Shown here: in pieces, positions 7,746 through 15,315 of the stretch | How the letters are laid out: the number at the start of each line of letters is the position of its first letter | Numbering within the stretch: the first letter of the stretch is position 1 | Source: a virus | Virus record (IMG/VR): IMGVR_UViG_3300042882_000535 | Coordinates: 1 to 32,391 of that record | Length of the DNA: 32,391 bases | Strand: one strand, 5' to 3' | The notes under the pieces: model-generated | The model's database searches: none | The model's input: only the letters and a program-made list of their open reading frames with translations | What the model was told of the DNA's origin: nothing | Translations under genes and position numbers: made by a program

Positions 7746-8057
7746 TTATTGTAAGTTCTTTTCCACGACAAATTCACCTATCTCGCTACTCCAGCTGCCG
7801 CTAGGTAACGTAACCTTACCCTGGACTTTCCAAGTACGATCTTGGTCTAGAAATCCAGCTTCAGTAACGTACCTAATCAGCCCATCAGAACCGTTAGTGG
7901 AAAATTGTGCGGTCTTCACAACAACAGATCTATCAGGTTTTTGAAAGATTAATTGTTTAATGGTAGCAGTAGATAGGCCAGAAAGAGGTTGTCCATTTTC
8001 AAGCAGCTCAACCTCAATAACTGTCCCAGTATCGCCTACATGAAAATCTGCTGGCAT
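7746..8057 (-). CDS. Tail/baseplate Ig-like protein (BppU N-terminal-like)
   Basis: A 103-residue, all-beta protein: FHVGDTGTVIEVELLENGQPL, then (I/K)QLIFQKPDRSVVVKTAQF, then TWKVQGKVTLPSG and IGEFVVEKNLQ. The order of D-x-G-(T)-x-(I/L) start, K-P-D-(G/R)-S hairpin, T-W-x-(V/I)-x-(G/A) strand and G-x-F-x-V-E end is, from memory, the pattern of the small domain at the N-terminus of baseplate upper proteins and of free-standing phage tail proteins. Position between virion proteins and spikes supports a baseplate or spike-anchoring role. Confidence 0.65.
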   Translation of the reverse strand: MPADFHVGDTGTVIEVELLENGQPLSGLSTATIKQLIFQKPDRSVVVKTAQFSTNGSDGLIRYVTEAGFLDQDRTWKVQGKVTLPSGSWSSEIGEFVVEKNLQ

Positions 8058-8059
8058 TA

Positions 8060-8929
8060 TTATGACTCCAAATGTAATGTTAAACGCTTATTAACAGCTA
8101 GTAATAATTTAGTTCCAGTGCTCAGCATCGTGATATTACTAATTCGTAATGTCTTCTTAATTAGCAGCTCTTGGCTTAAAGATCTGGAGATCACGCTAGT
8201 AGACCTTTTACTGCGACCAATTGTTGATCCAATTCTCGAGGAACGATTAACTACCAGGCTGAATCTTTGTATATCTGCTGGGGCTACTTGTGAAACACCT
8301 ACTTCACCAGAGGTAACTTCGTTATTTTGAGAAGCATCTGCGCCTGTCAGCACGTGTGATTGAGCAATATCACCCACTGATGTCTGAGAATCTTGGATGC
8401 CACTGTCACCGGCTAGACCGTGAAGTTGAGAAAGTGTGTCTACTGAGGATTCAGCAGATTGCTCAACGCTGTCCCCAGTCAAAGAGACTATACTAGTGAT
8501 AGAAATTTGACCATCGGTTGCACTACTATCTTGAGCTGAATTCAATCCAGACAATATATTGATCTGTTCTATAGCCGCTGAACTCGCAGAACTATCTTGA
8601 CTAGCTGATTGTCCAGCTAAGTCGAATATTTCACCAATAGCCCCTACACCTGATTCTGCAACTTGTATAGCATCGAGACCGGTAAGGTCTATTATCTGTG
8701 ATATACTGCCAACAGAAGCTTCATTGTTCTGTAAGGAATTAGCACCAGTTAAGTCTACTGAAGTAATTGCATTGTATATAAACGCAACCTCACCACCAAG
8801 CAGTAGTGAGATTTTTGAGGGATACGTTGTTGTATTTAGTATCTGTGCAGAAGCTTTTTCCAACACTAGTGATGTAGGAGTGATTGCTGCTGGAGACAGT
8901 TTAAATACTACATCACTACTTATTTGCAT
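8060..8929 (-). CDS. Virion protein with seven 22-residue repeats
   Basis: A 289-residue protein. Residues 59-214 consist of seven consecutive repeats of 22 residues (the fourth has 24). They begin at residues 59, 81, 103, 125, 149, 171 and 193. Each repeat starts with (D/G/V/S)-L-(T/A/S)-G and has Q at the ninth position (for example LTGANSLQNNEASVGSIS). Similar L-T-G-based repeats occur in structural proteins of marine and T7-like phages, as far as I recall. The N-terminus is unique and the C-terminus (about 220-289) is basic with strand-like segments. Probably an extended fibre or tail component; the copy number of repeats may vary between relatives. Confidence 0.7.
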   Translation of the reverse strand: MQISSDVVFKLSPAAITPTSLVLEKASAQILNTTTYPSKISLLLGGEVAFIYNAITSVDLTGANSLQNNEASVGSISQIIDLTGLDAIQVAESGVGAIGEIFDLAGQSASQDSSASSAAIEQINILSGLNSAQDSSATDGQISITSIVSLTGDSVEQSAESSVDTLSQLHGLAGDSGIQDSQTSVGDIAQSHVLTGADASQNNEVTSGEVGVSQVAPADIQRFSLVVNRSSRIGSTIGRSKRSTSVISRSLSQELLIKKTLRISNITMLSTGTKLLLAVNKRLTLHLES

Positions 8930-8930
8930 T

Positions 8931-11084
8931 TTAGGTTGCGCTCACTTTCGCGTATATCTCAACACCATTTGGCAAACCAGCTGATGGTATGAAGCGTCTT
9001 CTGAGACCAGAAGTATTTCCACCAAGCCCATTTACCCATGTAGTACCGTTGTGATACTGCCAATTTCCATTAGCAGTGCTATTACTATCTTGTACGAGCA
9101 CTGCTGCGTTAGTATCAGCCCGATAATAGGTAATTGAAAGACTCGTCAAAGTTGTGAATACAACAGATTGAACAACTCCGAGTGTGCCATCAGCATTGTT
9201 TGAATCACTCAAATTCCAGCGAAGTTCTGGTGGTAGTGAATCGTCTGCATCATACAACACACCTAGCGAGTGTATTCTTGCTGGAATAGCACTAGCACCC
9301 ATTGTTCTAAATTCAAACATGAATTGTATATATGCGCTCCCATCTACACCAGATAAATCTCCGTCATTGTCCACTAATGTCCATGCTCCAGAGTTATCAG
9401 CAATACCCGCAGTTCTATAATAGAGTTTATAAGGTTCAGGCGGTATACCTAAGTTACTCCCAGAAGCTGCTCCAATTATACGATCACTGGCTGTAAATGC
9501 TTTTGAAAACTTATTAACACCTGGCACCGCAATTCTTGGGCTTATAATCCTACAACCTGTTGATGCAGCATATTCCCAATCTGCCCCAATCGGGGAGCCA
9601 TATAGCCAACCGAATGTTGTGCTATTATTCGCTAGGTACGCCATACCGCCCTCGACCCAAGGTTGTAAAGCTGCTGAGGTGTGTATGCTAATGGGAGCGT
9701 CGGGTGACGCGTTAGTGCCATTTTGTAATCTTGATGTATTGTAGACCATGCGATCGAAAGGAGAAGAGTCTGTCTTATACTCAGTAAGAAAACTGCCCCA
9801 TATAACACCGGAAGGTGTGGTCGTTGTGATTAAGAACTTATCTATTGATGAAGCGTAATCAAACGCCGACAATGCACCCGATGAAGCCTGTGTTGCGCTC
9901 CCTCCAGTAGCAATTTCTACCATCATATCTCCAGCCGATATAAAAGTAGTATCTCCTGTACCTATCAGGCTTAATGCTTTTGTTCTATATAATCGAGTGG
10001 TGGTTATGAAATATAGGCACTCTACTCCCATTCCAGGGCCATGTCCTGCACTAACAACCTTTGCATTAGATGTTTGTGCAACGGTGCCTGTTAAAGTAGC
10101 AGAAACAGCAGTAGAATATTGAAATGCTGTAGTATCAGCTCCAGAAGTCAACGTAAGTGCTGCTCTTATATTAAACTTGAATAGCTGACATGTAGAAGTA
10201 CCATTTGCAAACCAAGCCATTTGCGATTGAAAACTAGTTTTCGTCTGCAACCCAATACCGGTATTAACGGTTTCGGTGATAGTTGCAGCAGACTTTAACC
10301 AATAGCAAGCTCTTATATTATCTACAGTTGTAGCAGCGGGTATTGCGAGACCACCAGACAAGAAGTTCTCAACTCTTAAGCCTTTAACTACAAACAATCC
10401 ACCATTAGTAGTAGTTGCATTCGTGTTTCCGAGAATCAACCGCAGGTCTTCAATCACATACGGCGTACCAGCGGCAATGGTCCCTGCTGAAGCTGTCAGT
10501 GTGATTCCTGTATTGGAACCAATAGCACTTATCTCATACCATGTCGTAATTTCAGATGGATCAGTTGATCCGAAGCCTATTCTATTTCCAACACAAGCTC
10601 TGTCTGTTTGCCAAGAGGTTCCTACACCTGTTACAGCAGTACCACTTGCGGAAATTGTTCCAGCAGTGTGTAGGTCGTAGGTATTGCATAAGGAAACGAT
10701 AGAAGCATTCGTAGCTACAGGAAAAGTTACTGTAATAAATCCTTTCCAAGTAAGAGTAGCCGTTAATCTGTCTTCTTCATAAAGAACAATCCTACGTGTC
10801 GCGCCAGCAGTTGCATTGTCGGCAAAGAACACCCAATCTTTCATACTGGTGGGTGTGTTGCTCCAACGCATCGCTGTAGGTGCGCGTAAAGGTATTGCAG
10901 TACTGGCTTCTAGAGGCCTACCTAGCTGTAATGGTAAGGGGCCTGTCCAGTTATCTTCTGGAGTAACCCCACTCATTTGCGTCATTAATGGACCTAAGCC
11001 TAATTTGTCAGGGTCGTAAGTCTCCATGCCTAACCGATAACTCAGTAAGTTACCAAAATCTATTTTTTCCGCTGCATAGCTCAT
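8931..11084 (-). CDS. Large virion structural protein, 717 aa
   Basis: A long protein rich in Thr, Ser, Ala and Gly with many short beta-strand patterns (for example TATLTWKGFITVTFP and ASGTAVTGVGTSWQTD). The segment GTISASGTAVTGVGTSW resembles the G-T-x-x-x-x-G-T-x-V-T-G-x-G-T-x-(W/F) beta-stretch common in phage tail and neck proteins. The start ATG overlaps the stop of the preceding gene and has AGGAGAG upstream. It lies between terminase-linked small genes and the repeat protein, consistent with a tail or tail-fibre component. There is no known enzyme motif, signal or membrane segment. Confidence 0.65.
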   Translation of the reverse strand: MSYAAEKIDFGNLLSYRLGMETYDPDKLGLGPLMTQMSGVTPEDNWTGPLPLQLGRPLEASTAIPLRAPTAMRWSNTPTSMKDWVFFADNATAGATRRIVLYEEDRLTATLTWKGFITVTFPVATNASIVSLCNTYDLHTAGTISASGTAVTGVGTSWQTDRACVGNRIGFGSTDPSEITTWYEISAIGSNTGITLTASAGTIAAGTPYVIEDLRLILGNTNATTTNGGLFVVKGLRVENFLSGGLAIPAATTVDNIRACYWLKSAATITETVNTGIGLQTKTSFQSQMAWFANGTSTCQLFKFNIRAALTLTSGADTTAFQYSTAVSATLTGTVAQTSNAKVVSAGHGPGMGVECLYFITTTRLYRTKALSLIGTGDTTFISAGDMMVEIATGGSATQASSGALSAFDYASSIDKFLITTTTPSGVIWGSFLTEYKTDSSPFDRMVYNTSRLQNGTNASPDAPISIHTSAALQPWVEGGMAYLANNSTTFGWLYGSPIGADWEYAASTGCRIISPRIAVPGVNKFSKAFTASDRIIGAASGSNLGIPPEPYKLYYRTAGIADNSGAWTLVDNDGDLSGVDGSAYIQFMFEFRTMGASAIPARIHSLGVLYDADDSLPPELRWNLSDSNNADGTLGVVQSVVFTTLTSLSITYYRADTNAAVLVQDSNSTANGNWQYHNGTTWVNGLGGNTSGLRRRFIPSAGLPNGVEIYAKVSAT

Positions 11085-11509
11085 GCAAACTCTCCTGTTT
11101 CAATGAATTGTGCCTGAAATGCACAAGAAACACCGTCTGCATTTTGGACTTCTACTAAAGCTGTTGATGCGTACGTGCCTGTTGTTTTTACAACCCAAGA
11201 AGCATCATGAAAACAAGGCTTTCCGCTACTAAGCACAATAGTTGGAATTGCTAAATCACCTTCAACTATTGATCCCAGTATTTCATCTGCTCTGCCTGGA
11301 GATAATAATCCCGCTGCTTCAAAAGCATGTACTCCAGCAATAACAGAAGGCTCACTAGTGTCAATTGCAGTCCCATCGCTGTCTGGCGTTAAATTGTTAA
11401 ATTTAAATAACCACACCTCAATAGCCGACACAGTCTTTTCTGCAGCTAGTATAGCAGTAACTTCTTCAGTTGTGAATCTATTAATGAACTGTTGCTTAGT
11501 CAGTCTCAT
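11081..11509 (-). CDS. Hypothetical virion-associated protein, 142 aa
   Basis: Begins MRLTKQQFINRFTTEEVTAILAAEKT, an amphipathic helical start, then EVWLFKFNNLTP, a proline/serine-rich linker, and a C-terminal beta-rich part. Four bases separate it from the stop of the gene before, and it overlaps the start of the 717-aa protein, so it belongs to the same transcription unit. The N-terminal pattern (T-x-x-E-x-x-x-I-x-x-A) is, as far as I recall, seen in small phage structural proteins. Function not known. Confidence 0.6.
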   Translation of the reverse strand: MRLTKQQFINRFTTEEVTAILAAEKTVSAIEVWLFKFNNLTPDSDGTAIDTSEPSVIAGVHAFEAAGLLSPGRADEILGSIVEGDLAIPTIVLSSGKPCFHDASWVVKTTGTYASTALVEVQNADGVSCAFQAQFIETGEFA

Positions 11510-11514
11510 TTGAG

Positions 11515-11901
11515 TTACACGGGTTGTTTATTTGTGTATGTCAGTGAGGGAAATGTAGTAATATTCCCAACAGTAACTGTCTGTCCTGAGCTTTCAGTTG
11601 TCACCCATAGGACTTTAGAGTTTGCAGTATCTACAAAAGCGAAGTGTGTAGGATCACCTGTATTATTAGCAGCGGTATCCTGCTTACCAGCTGAGAAAGT
11701 CAATACACGATCATTACCACTAGTACTTAGTACGAAATCTCCGGATGTTAGTGTAGCCTCTGCTACAATATTTCCAGCTGTCATAACTGTGGCATAGCTA
11801 TCACCACTCGTATAAGCTATCACTGCGACAACTTTGTTACAATTATTCTTTATATAGTTCAGACCATTGTCTAAAACATCTTGATGTGCCCATTTAGCCA
11901 T
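11515..11901 (-). CDS. Hypothetical virion protein, 128 aa
   Basis: Starts MAKWAHQDVLDNGLNYIKNNC, a pattern I recall from small structural proteins of podoviruses and siphoviruses, followed by an all-beta body (GDFVLSTSGNDRVLTFSAGK, KVLWVTTESSGQTVTVGNI). AGAGG lies just before the ATG. It is the first gene after the large terminase. A decoration, head-completion or tail role is possible; nothing in the sequence decides. Confidence 0.6.
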   Translation of the reverse strand: MAKWAHQDVLDNGLNYIKNNCNKVVAVIAYTSGDSYATVMTAGNIVAEATLTSGDFVLSTSGNDRVLTFSAGKQDTAANNTGDPTHFAFVDTANSKVLWVTTESSGQTVTVGNITTFPSLTYTNKQPV

Positions 11902-11916
11902 AAAACCTCTTGTGAC

Positions 11917-13338
11917 CTAATAATTCTTACTTTTATGAGACCCTGCTCTACCGAGCAAGATAGGATATTTGTATTCACAGAAGTATCGCACACCATCAGA
12001 GAAATGTTCTTCACCTTCTGTCTTATCAATGATTGCACCATCTTTATCTGCCCAGACAGTACGCTCCATAGAACGAATTGTTTTAACTTGTTTGGGAGAG
12101 AAATACATAGAAGTCTCGCCACTAGCTGTCAATAGTTTACGATTAACCGCATTAGCACTATCCACAATAGGAGGTGACTTCTTATGAGCCAACACCGTAA
12201 ATCCCATTGATTGCAAGATTGATAAATCAGTCCTGCCAACAGGTGTAGATGTCTTGCGAGATTTGCCAGTAGGGTCTGGATAAGCATATACTTTAAAAGG
12301 CAAGCCATTAACTCTTCGTTTAATAGCTTCCGGTGAGGAAGTATCTAGATTTGGAATAAAGCGATTTAAAATGGCAATGCCTAGTGTCTCTGTGTCAGGA
12401 TGCCCAAAACACTCATCAATGCCAAGTATCACGTCATCACGTATGACATACATACTAGTGGCTTGGATATCAACGTTAAAGTCGATAGCGCAATGTACAT
12501 CCTCATCAGGAAATCTTTCCAAATCTTCATCAAGCACATGAATCGCTCTATCGAAGCAGTAAAATACGCTCTTACCTGACTCTTTAAAATCAGCACCATA
12601 CTCAGATGACCAAGATACTGGATCCATCTCTGACTTGAGTGCTTCAATCTCAGCAGGATCAAGCTCAGGAGATGTCGTATAATCAAACTTATTGAACACC
12701 CACTCATTAGACACAGTGTGCATCTGACACAGATCATAGAAGAAATTGAATCCTTCAGGAGTAGATATCATCATACCCTTACCTGATGTAAGCTTAAGTG
12801 CTGCTTCTACATGTCTATCAGTAGACCTCTTATCATTCAAGATACGCTCTTTAATCGCTGATGTCTTCATCACAGACCAACGAGTATTGATGCAAGGTCT
12901 TATAATCTTCTCCCAAGCTTGCTTAGGTTTCATACCTTTCTTGCAGCTTGAGACTTCGTCCCATAACACAAAGAATGCACCTTTACCACGCATCCTTTCA
13001 ACACTCTCATATGAAATCAAACGTAATTTTGTGTTATTTGGAAATAATGCTCTACCATCACTTTCGGAAGAGCTTTTAGCTATTCTTGACAATTGTAACT
13101 CATCAAATAACACAGGCCAGTAGATGTCAACTGCCTGGTCAAATGTTGGTCCAATCACATATACACGCTTGTTAGGCACCCAAGCAGGTAACTCCATCAG
13201 TTGTTGAATAGCTATTCTAACCGCCGAAGCACCTGCATAGGTCTTACCCCAACCCCTTGAACAACAGTCAGTCGAAAACCTGGTATCTGTGAAGAGCAAT
13301 TGTCTGACAACACGAGATTGACCAGGATGCAACTTCAT
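11917..13338 (-). CDS. terL: Terminase large subunit
   Basis: A 473-residue DNA-packaging motor protein. Residues 27-33 (SRGWGKT) are the Walker A site, 122-128 (FFVLWDE) the Walker B site with catalytic Glu, and the MISTPEG stretch near 190-196 is the coupling motif. A C-terminal RNase H-like nuclease domain begins at about 283 (CAIDFNVD, first metal-binding Asp 286). It cuts concatemeric DNA and translocates it into the procapsid through the portal. The ATG overlaps the stop of the basic-protein gene (AAAATGA). Length is normal for podovirus-type terminases. Confidence 0.9.
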   Translation of the reverse strand: MKLHPGQSRVVRQLLFTDTRFSTDCCSRGWGKTYAGASAVRIAIQQLMELPAWVPNKRVYVIGPTFDQAVDIYWPVLFDELQLSRIAKSSSESDGRALFPNNTKLRLISYESVERMRGKGAFFVLWDEVSSCKKGMKPKQAWEKIIRPCINTRWSVMKTSAIKERILNDKRSTDRHVEAALKLTSGKGMMISTPEGFNFFYDLCQMHTVSNEWVFNKFDYTTSPELDPAEIEALKSEMDPVSWSSEYGADFKESGKSVFYCFDRAIHVLDEDLERFPDEDVHCAIDFNVDIQATSMYVIRDDVILGIDECFGHPDTETLGIAILNRFIPNLDTSSPEAIKRRVNGLPFKVYAYPDPTGKSRKTSTPVGRTDLSILQSMGFTVLAHKKSPPIVDSANAVNRKLLTASGETSMYFSPKQVKTIRSMERTVWADKDGAIIDKTEGEEHFSDGVRYFCEYKYPILLGRAGSHKSKNY

Positions 13339-13853
13339 TTTTGTAACCGTTTTCCCGCTCTTTGCATAGAGGAGCCAACACCTCGTACAATCGCAGAACC
13401 AAAGCTAGCTTCCACAGGTCTGGCAGCCCCCAACACAAATCCAGCAATTTTGCCTACTTTCTGTGATCTTCTTAGAAATTTAGTAGCATTCTTTACAGCG
13501 GCTTCTGCTTTCGCTTGCGCAGCTTTCGTGGCAGGCCTACTCAATTCACGTTGTAAAGCTTTATTAAAACTTACTACTGACTTCGCTTTATTCAACTCTC
13601 TAATCCCTTTTGGAGTGTATTTAACAAGTGCCTGTCCTTTACGAAGCTTATAAGCCATACCCAAGCTACCAATCACAGAACCAGCAATGAACCCTCTTGC
13701 AGTACCAGTGGCGATACTTGCTGCTTTTTGACTAGCTCGAGATCCAATAACTTTTCCAGAATTCTCGATGCCCTTACCAGCACCTCTCCTAGCACGTTTT
13801 AATCCTTCAGAGATCGCTTTCTTCCAGGCATCATCCATACGTCTTCCACTCAT
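13335..13853 (-). CDS. Basic protein, paralogue of the 3399-3827 product
   Basis: A 172-residue, highly basic Ala/Gly/Lys-rich protein between the small and large terminase genes. Its N-terminus (RRMDDAWKKAISEGLKR, then RGAGKGIENSGKVI) matches that of the 142-aa protein at 3399-3827, and both end in M-Q-x-x-G-K-R. A hydrophobic glycine-rich stretch (ATGTARGFIAGSVIGSLGMA, about residues 50-69) and a second (KIAGFVLGAA, about 137-146) could be membrane-active helices. The ribosome site GGAG lies upstream. The role may be DNA binding, ejection or assembly; no family is recognised. Confidence 0.65.
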   Translation of the reverse strand: MSGRRMDDAWKKAISEGLKRARRGAGKGIENSGKVIGSRASQKAASIATGTARGFIAGSVIGSLGMAYKLRKGQALVKYTPKGIRELNKAKSVVSFNKALQRELSRPATKAAQAKAEAAVKNATKFLRRSQKVGKIAGFVLGAARPVEASFGSAIVRGVGSSMQRAGKRLQK

Positions 13854-13856
13854 AAT

Positions 13857-13994
13857 TCACTCCAAGTCTCTCATCACTGTATCAAGTAATGCACTAAAAC
13901 AATCACGAATGTTTGAGCACACATTAGTACACAAACACATAAATATCCAACACAACCATATAAGGCTGACTAAAATTGCTCTAATTAGCTTCAT
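13857..13994 (-). CDS. Small membrane protein, 45 aa
   Basis: A short frame whose ATG overlaps the last codons of the probable small terminase and whose TGA ends two bases before the next ATG. It fills an otherwise empty 127-base gap. The product has one strongly hydrophobic segment near the N-terminus (KLIRAILVSLIWLCWIFMC) preceded by a lysine and arginine, then a soluble tail with several cysteines. Overlap at both ends and the clear hydrophobic profile support it; the lack of a ribosome site keeps it tentative. Confidence 0.5.
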   Translation of the reverse strand: MKLIRAILVSLIWLCWIFMCLCTNVCSNIRDCFSALLDTVMRDLE

Positions 13995-14412
13995 CTGTAA
14001 ATATTATTGGCAACATTGGTACATCTTCATCATCGTCACTAGTAACAACTTCTGTAACTCTGCCATAAGCAAAGCGCATAAGCTCTTTGGCAACATTCAC
14101 TTGTGCATTATCCACTGCCAACACATCCTCATTCTTAACATAGATTGGCTTTCCAGTTTTATTGTTGAGTTCCAAAACAGCACCAGATCTTCGTTGTTCT
14201 AGATATTGTCTTTCATTCTGCAATTCCATAAACTTACGTACTAGTGCTTCACAAGGATCAAAATCTAGCTGTTCTAAGCGTCTTCGAGAATCACGCTCCA
14301 ATCTTCGTTTTCTTGTTAACACAGCACCATTCTCATCGTAAGTTGCTGGTCTTCCAGGAGGCTCAGGGTTGTGTTGACTGAAGACCTCTTCAGGGTCTTT
14401 AAAATCAAACAT
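13981..14412 (-). CDS. terS: Probable terminase small subunit
   Basis: A 143-residue protein, first gene of the late block, preceded by GAGGTC and ATG. It begins MFDFKDPEEVFSQHNPEPPGRP, then a very basic helix (LTRKRRLERDSRRRLEQLDFDP) and a helical middle (CEALVRKFMELQNERQYLEQRR). The tail is acidic (VTSDDDEDVPMLP). The position just upstream of the large terminase, the charged helical region and the size suit a small terminase that recognises phage DNA. There is no clear helix-turn-helix, so this is inference from context. Confidence 0.5.
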   Translation of the reverse strand: MFDFKDPEEVFSQHNPEPPGRPATYDENGAVLTRKRRLERDSRRRLEQLDFDPCEALVRKFMELQNERQYLEQRRSGAVLELNNKTGKPIYVKNEDVLAVDNAQVNVAKELMRFAYGRVTEVVTSDDDEDVPMLPIIFTDEAN

Positions 14413-14452
14413 ATTGACCTCGACTAAGATATATTATTTAGATAACTAAATA

Positions 14453-14584
14453 AATAACTTAAGAATAAACAATTAATAACTTAAAAATAATATATTAATA
14501 ACTGAATAATAACATATTAACACTATATTAATAACTTAAAAATAACATATTAATAACTGAATAATAACTAAGAAGTAACTAGCT
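14453..14584. repeat. AT-rich 11-bp phased repeat array, about 12 units
   Basis: Units beginning AATAAC or a one-base variant recur every 11 bases from 14453: 14453, 14464, 14475, 14486, 14497, 14508, 14519 (degenerate), 14530, 14541, 14552, 14563 and 14574. On top of this a 42-bp stretch at 14472-14513 is repeated at 14527-14568 with a single mismatch. The array is almost pure A/T and lies at the border of the replication and late gene blocks. It could be a DNA-unwinding or origin element, a curved DNA site near the late promoter, or a protein-binding iteron array. The repeat is plainly visible; its role is unknown. Confidence 0.85.
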
Positions 14585-14612
14585 AATTTCGTTTAAGTTA
14601 CCTTCTTTAAGT

Positions 14613-14618
14613 ATTATA
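14613..14618 (-). promoter_or_regulatory. Candidate -10 box of a late promoter
   Basis: A perfect TATAAT on the minus strand about 200 bases before the small-terminase start. No convincing -35 box lies 17 bases upstream. In such AT-rich DNA the hexamer may be chance, so this is only a candidate. Confidence 0.25.
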
Positions 14619-14820
14619 TTAATATCCATATTGGTACTTCTTTAGTTATTTTCTAGAATAACTCATCTTCTTTAGCTAAGAAGAAGCAAAAAAAAAAAAA
14701 ACTCTTCTCGCTCCTCGCTCCATTAATTTACCTGCTGCTCCTTCTATCGTGTATTAGAAGCTTTCCAAAAATCAACTTATCGAACTTCCAGAAGGTCTTC
14801 AAAATACTGCCCTTCGCAAG

Positions 14821-14884
14821 AAAAAAAAAAAATAGTGAAAGAACCCACCCCAGAAGCCCGAAGGCCTCCAGAGTGAGTTTTTTT
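14821..14884 (-). terminator. Strong UUCG-loop terminator at the end of the replication block
   Basis: Just after the stop of the gene at 14888, the minus-strand RNA can form a 16-bp stem (14863-14878 with 14843-14858) closed by a UUCG loop, the stable C(UUCG)G type. Several pairs are G-U wobbles, so the stem is complete only in minus-strand RNA. It is followed by TTCTTT and, further on, a 12-T run. Seven Ts also flank it on the plus strand (14878-14884), so some bidirectional activity is possible. Confidence 0.75.
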
Positions 14885-14887
14885 AGG

Positions 14888-15091
14888 TTATTGCATTAGC
14901 CCTATTAACGCCTTAGCGTGTCCCATTGCTGCAAGGTTGGATCTATGCACCAAACCTCTTTCTAGAAGTAGATATTCTTTTCGGCTATCACCCCAGTTAG
15001 CTGTGGTAATGAGAGAGTCACTTGTAAGATTAAGGAAGTAGTACGTTTCACCAAATACAGGTTCAATTGTTACATGACATTCATAGTACAT
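14888..15091 (-). CDS. Hypothetical protein, 67 aa
   Basis: Last gene before the terminator. The ATG overlaps the previous stop (TAATG) with AGGAGAG seven bases upstream. The sequence (MYYECHVTIEPVFGETYYFL...) suggests a small alpha/beta fold. The start ECHVTIEP resembles the beginning of some 2H phosphoesterase-like or DUF proteins, but no second motif supports that. Function unknown. Confidence 0.6.
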   Translation of the reverse strand: MYYECHVTIEPVFGETYYFLNLTSDSLITTANWGDSRKEYLLLERGLVHRSNLAAMGHAKALIGLMQ

Positions 15092-15315
15092 TAGCAGACT
15101 CTCCTAGGAGTTATATTATATTGTTTACAATACTCAACAATACGTGGATCAAAACGATTTGTCGCATAGAATTTACCCGTACGATCTCTCATCACAGTGA
15201 AGTATTCAGGAGTGTATATCTTAGCACCCATTATATCTTCACCCTTACACCAAGCATCGGCAAGTCTTTGAGCATGCTCTTTTGAAATGGATGGATTTGA
15301 TTCATGTAGATTCAT
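15091..15315 (-). CDS. Hypothetical protein, 74 aa
   Basis: The ATG at 15315 overlaps the TGA of the previous gene, so I prefer it to an in-frame start 15 bases upstream. The soluble, mixed-charge product contains KEHAQRLADAWCKGED and ends in NITPRRVC. No domain is recognised. It belongs to the run of small genes at the end of the replication block. Confidence 0.55.
   Translation of the reverse strand: MNLHESNPSISKEHAQRLADAWCKGEDIMGAKIYTPEYFTVMRDRTGKFYATNRFDPRIVEYCKQYNITPRRVC

Larger units (their letters stand above)
14413..14887. other. Gene-free boundary region between replication and late genes
   Basis: The only stretch of more than 300 bases without a gene. From the right it holds a UUCG-loop terminator hairpin, a 12-base A tract (14821-14832), a unique stretch without convincing ORFs, a 14-base A tract (14688-14701), an imperfect inverted repeat around AGCT (about 14665-14687), and the 11-bp array. 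No tRNA fold was seen. It probably carries the late promoter and possibly a replication origin. Confidence 0.7.

Noticed and set aside
14453-14584. CRISPR-like array
   Set aside because: The repeat period is only 11 bp with no spacers; units are tandem and AT-only.
14688-14832. Two long A tracts taken as assembly errors
   Set aside because: They cannot be judged without reads. Both lie in a non-coding AT-rich region where such tracts are plausible, so I describe them but do not claim an error.
14413-14887. tRNA gene in the gene-free region
   Set aside because: No cloverleaf, T-loop (GTTCRA) or A-box pattern was found on either strand.
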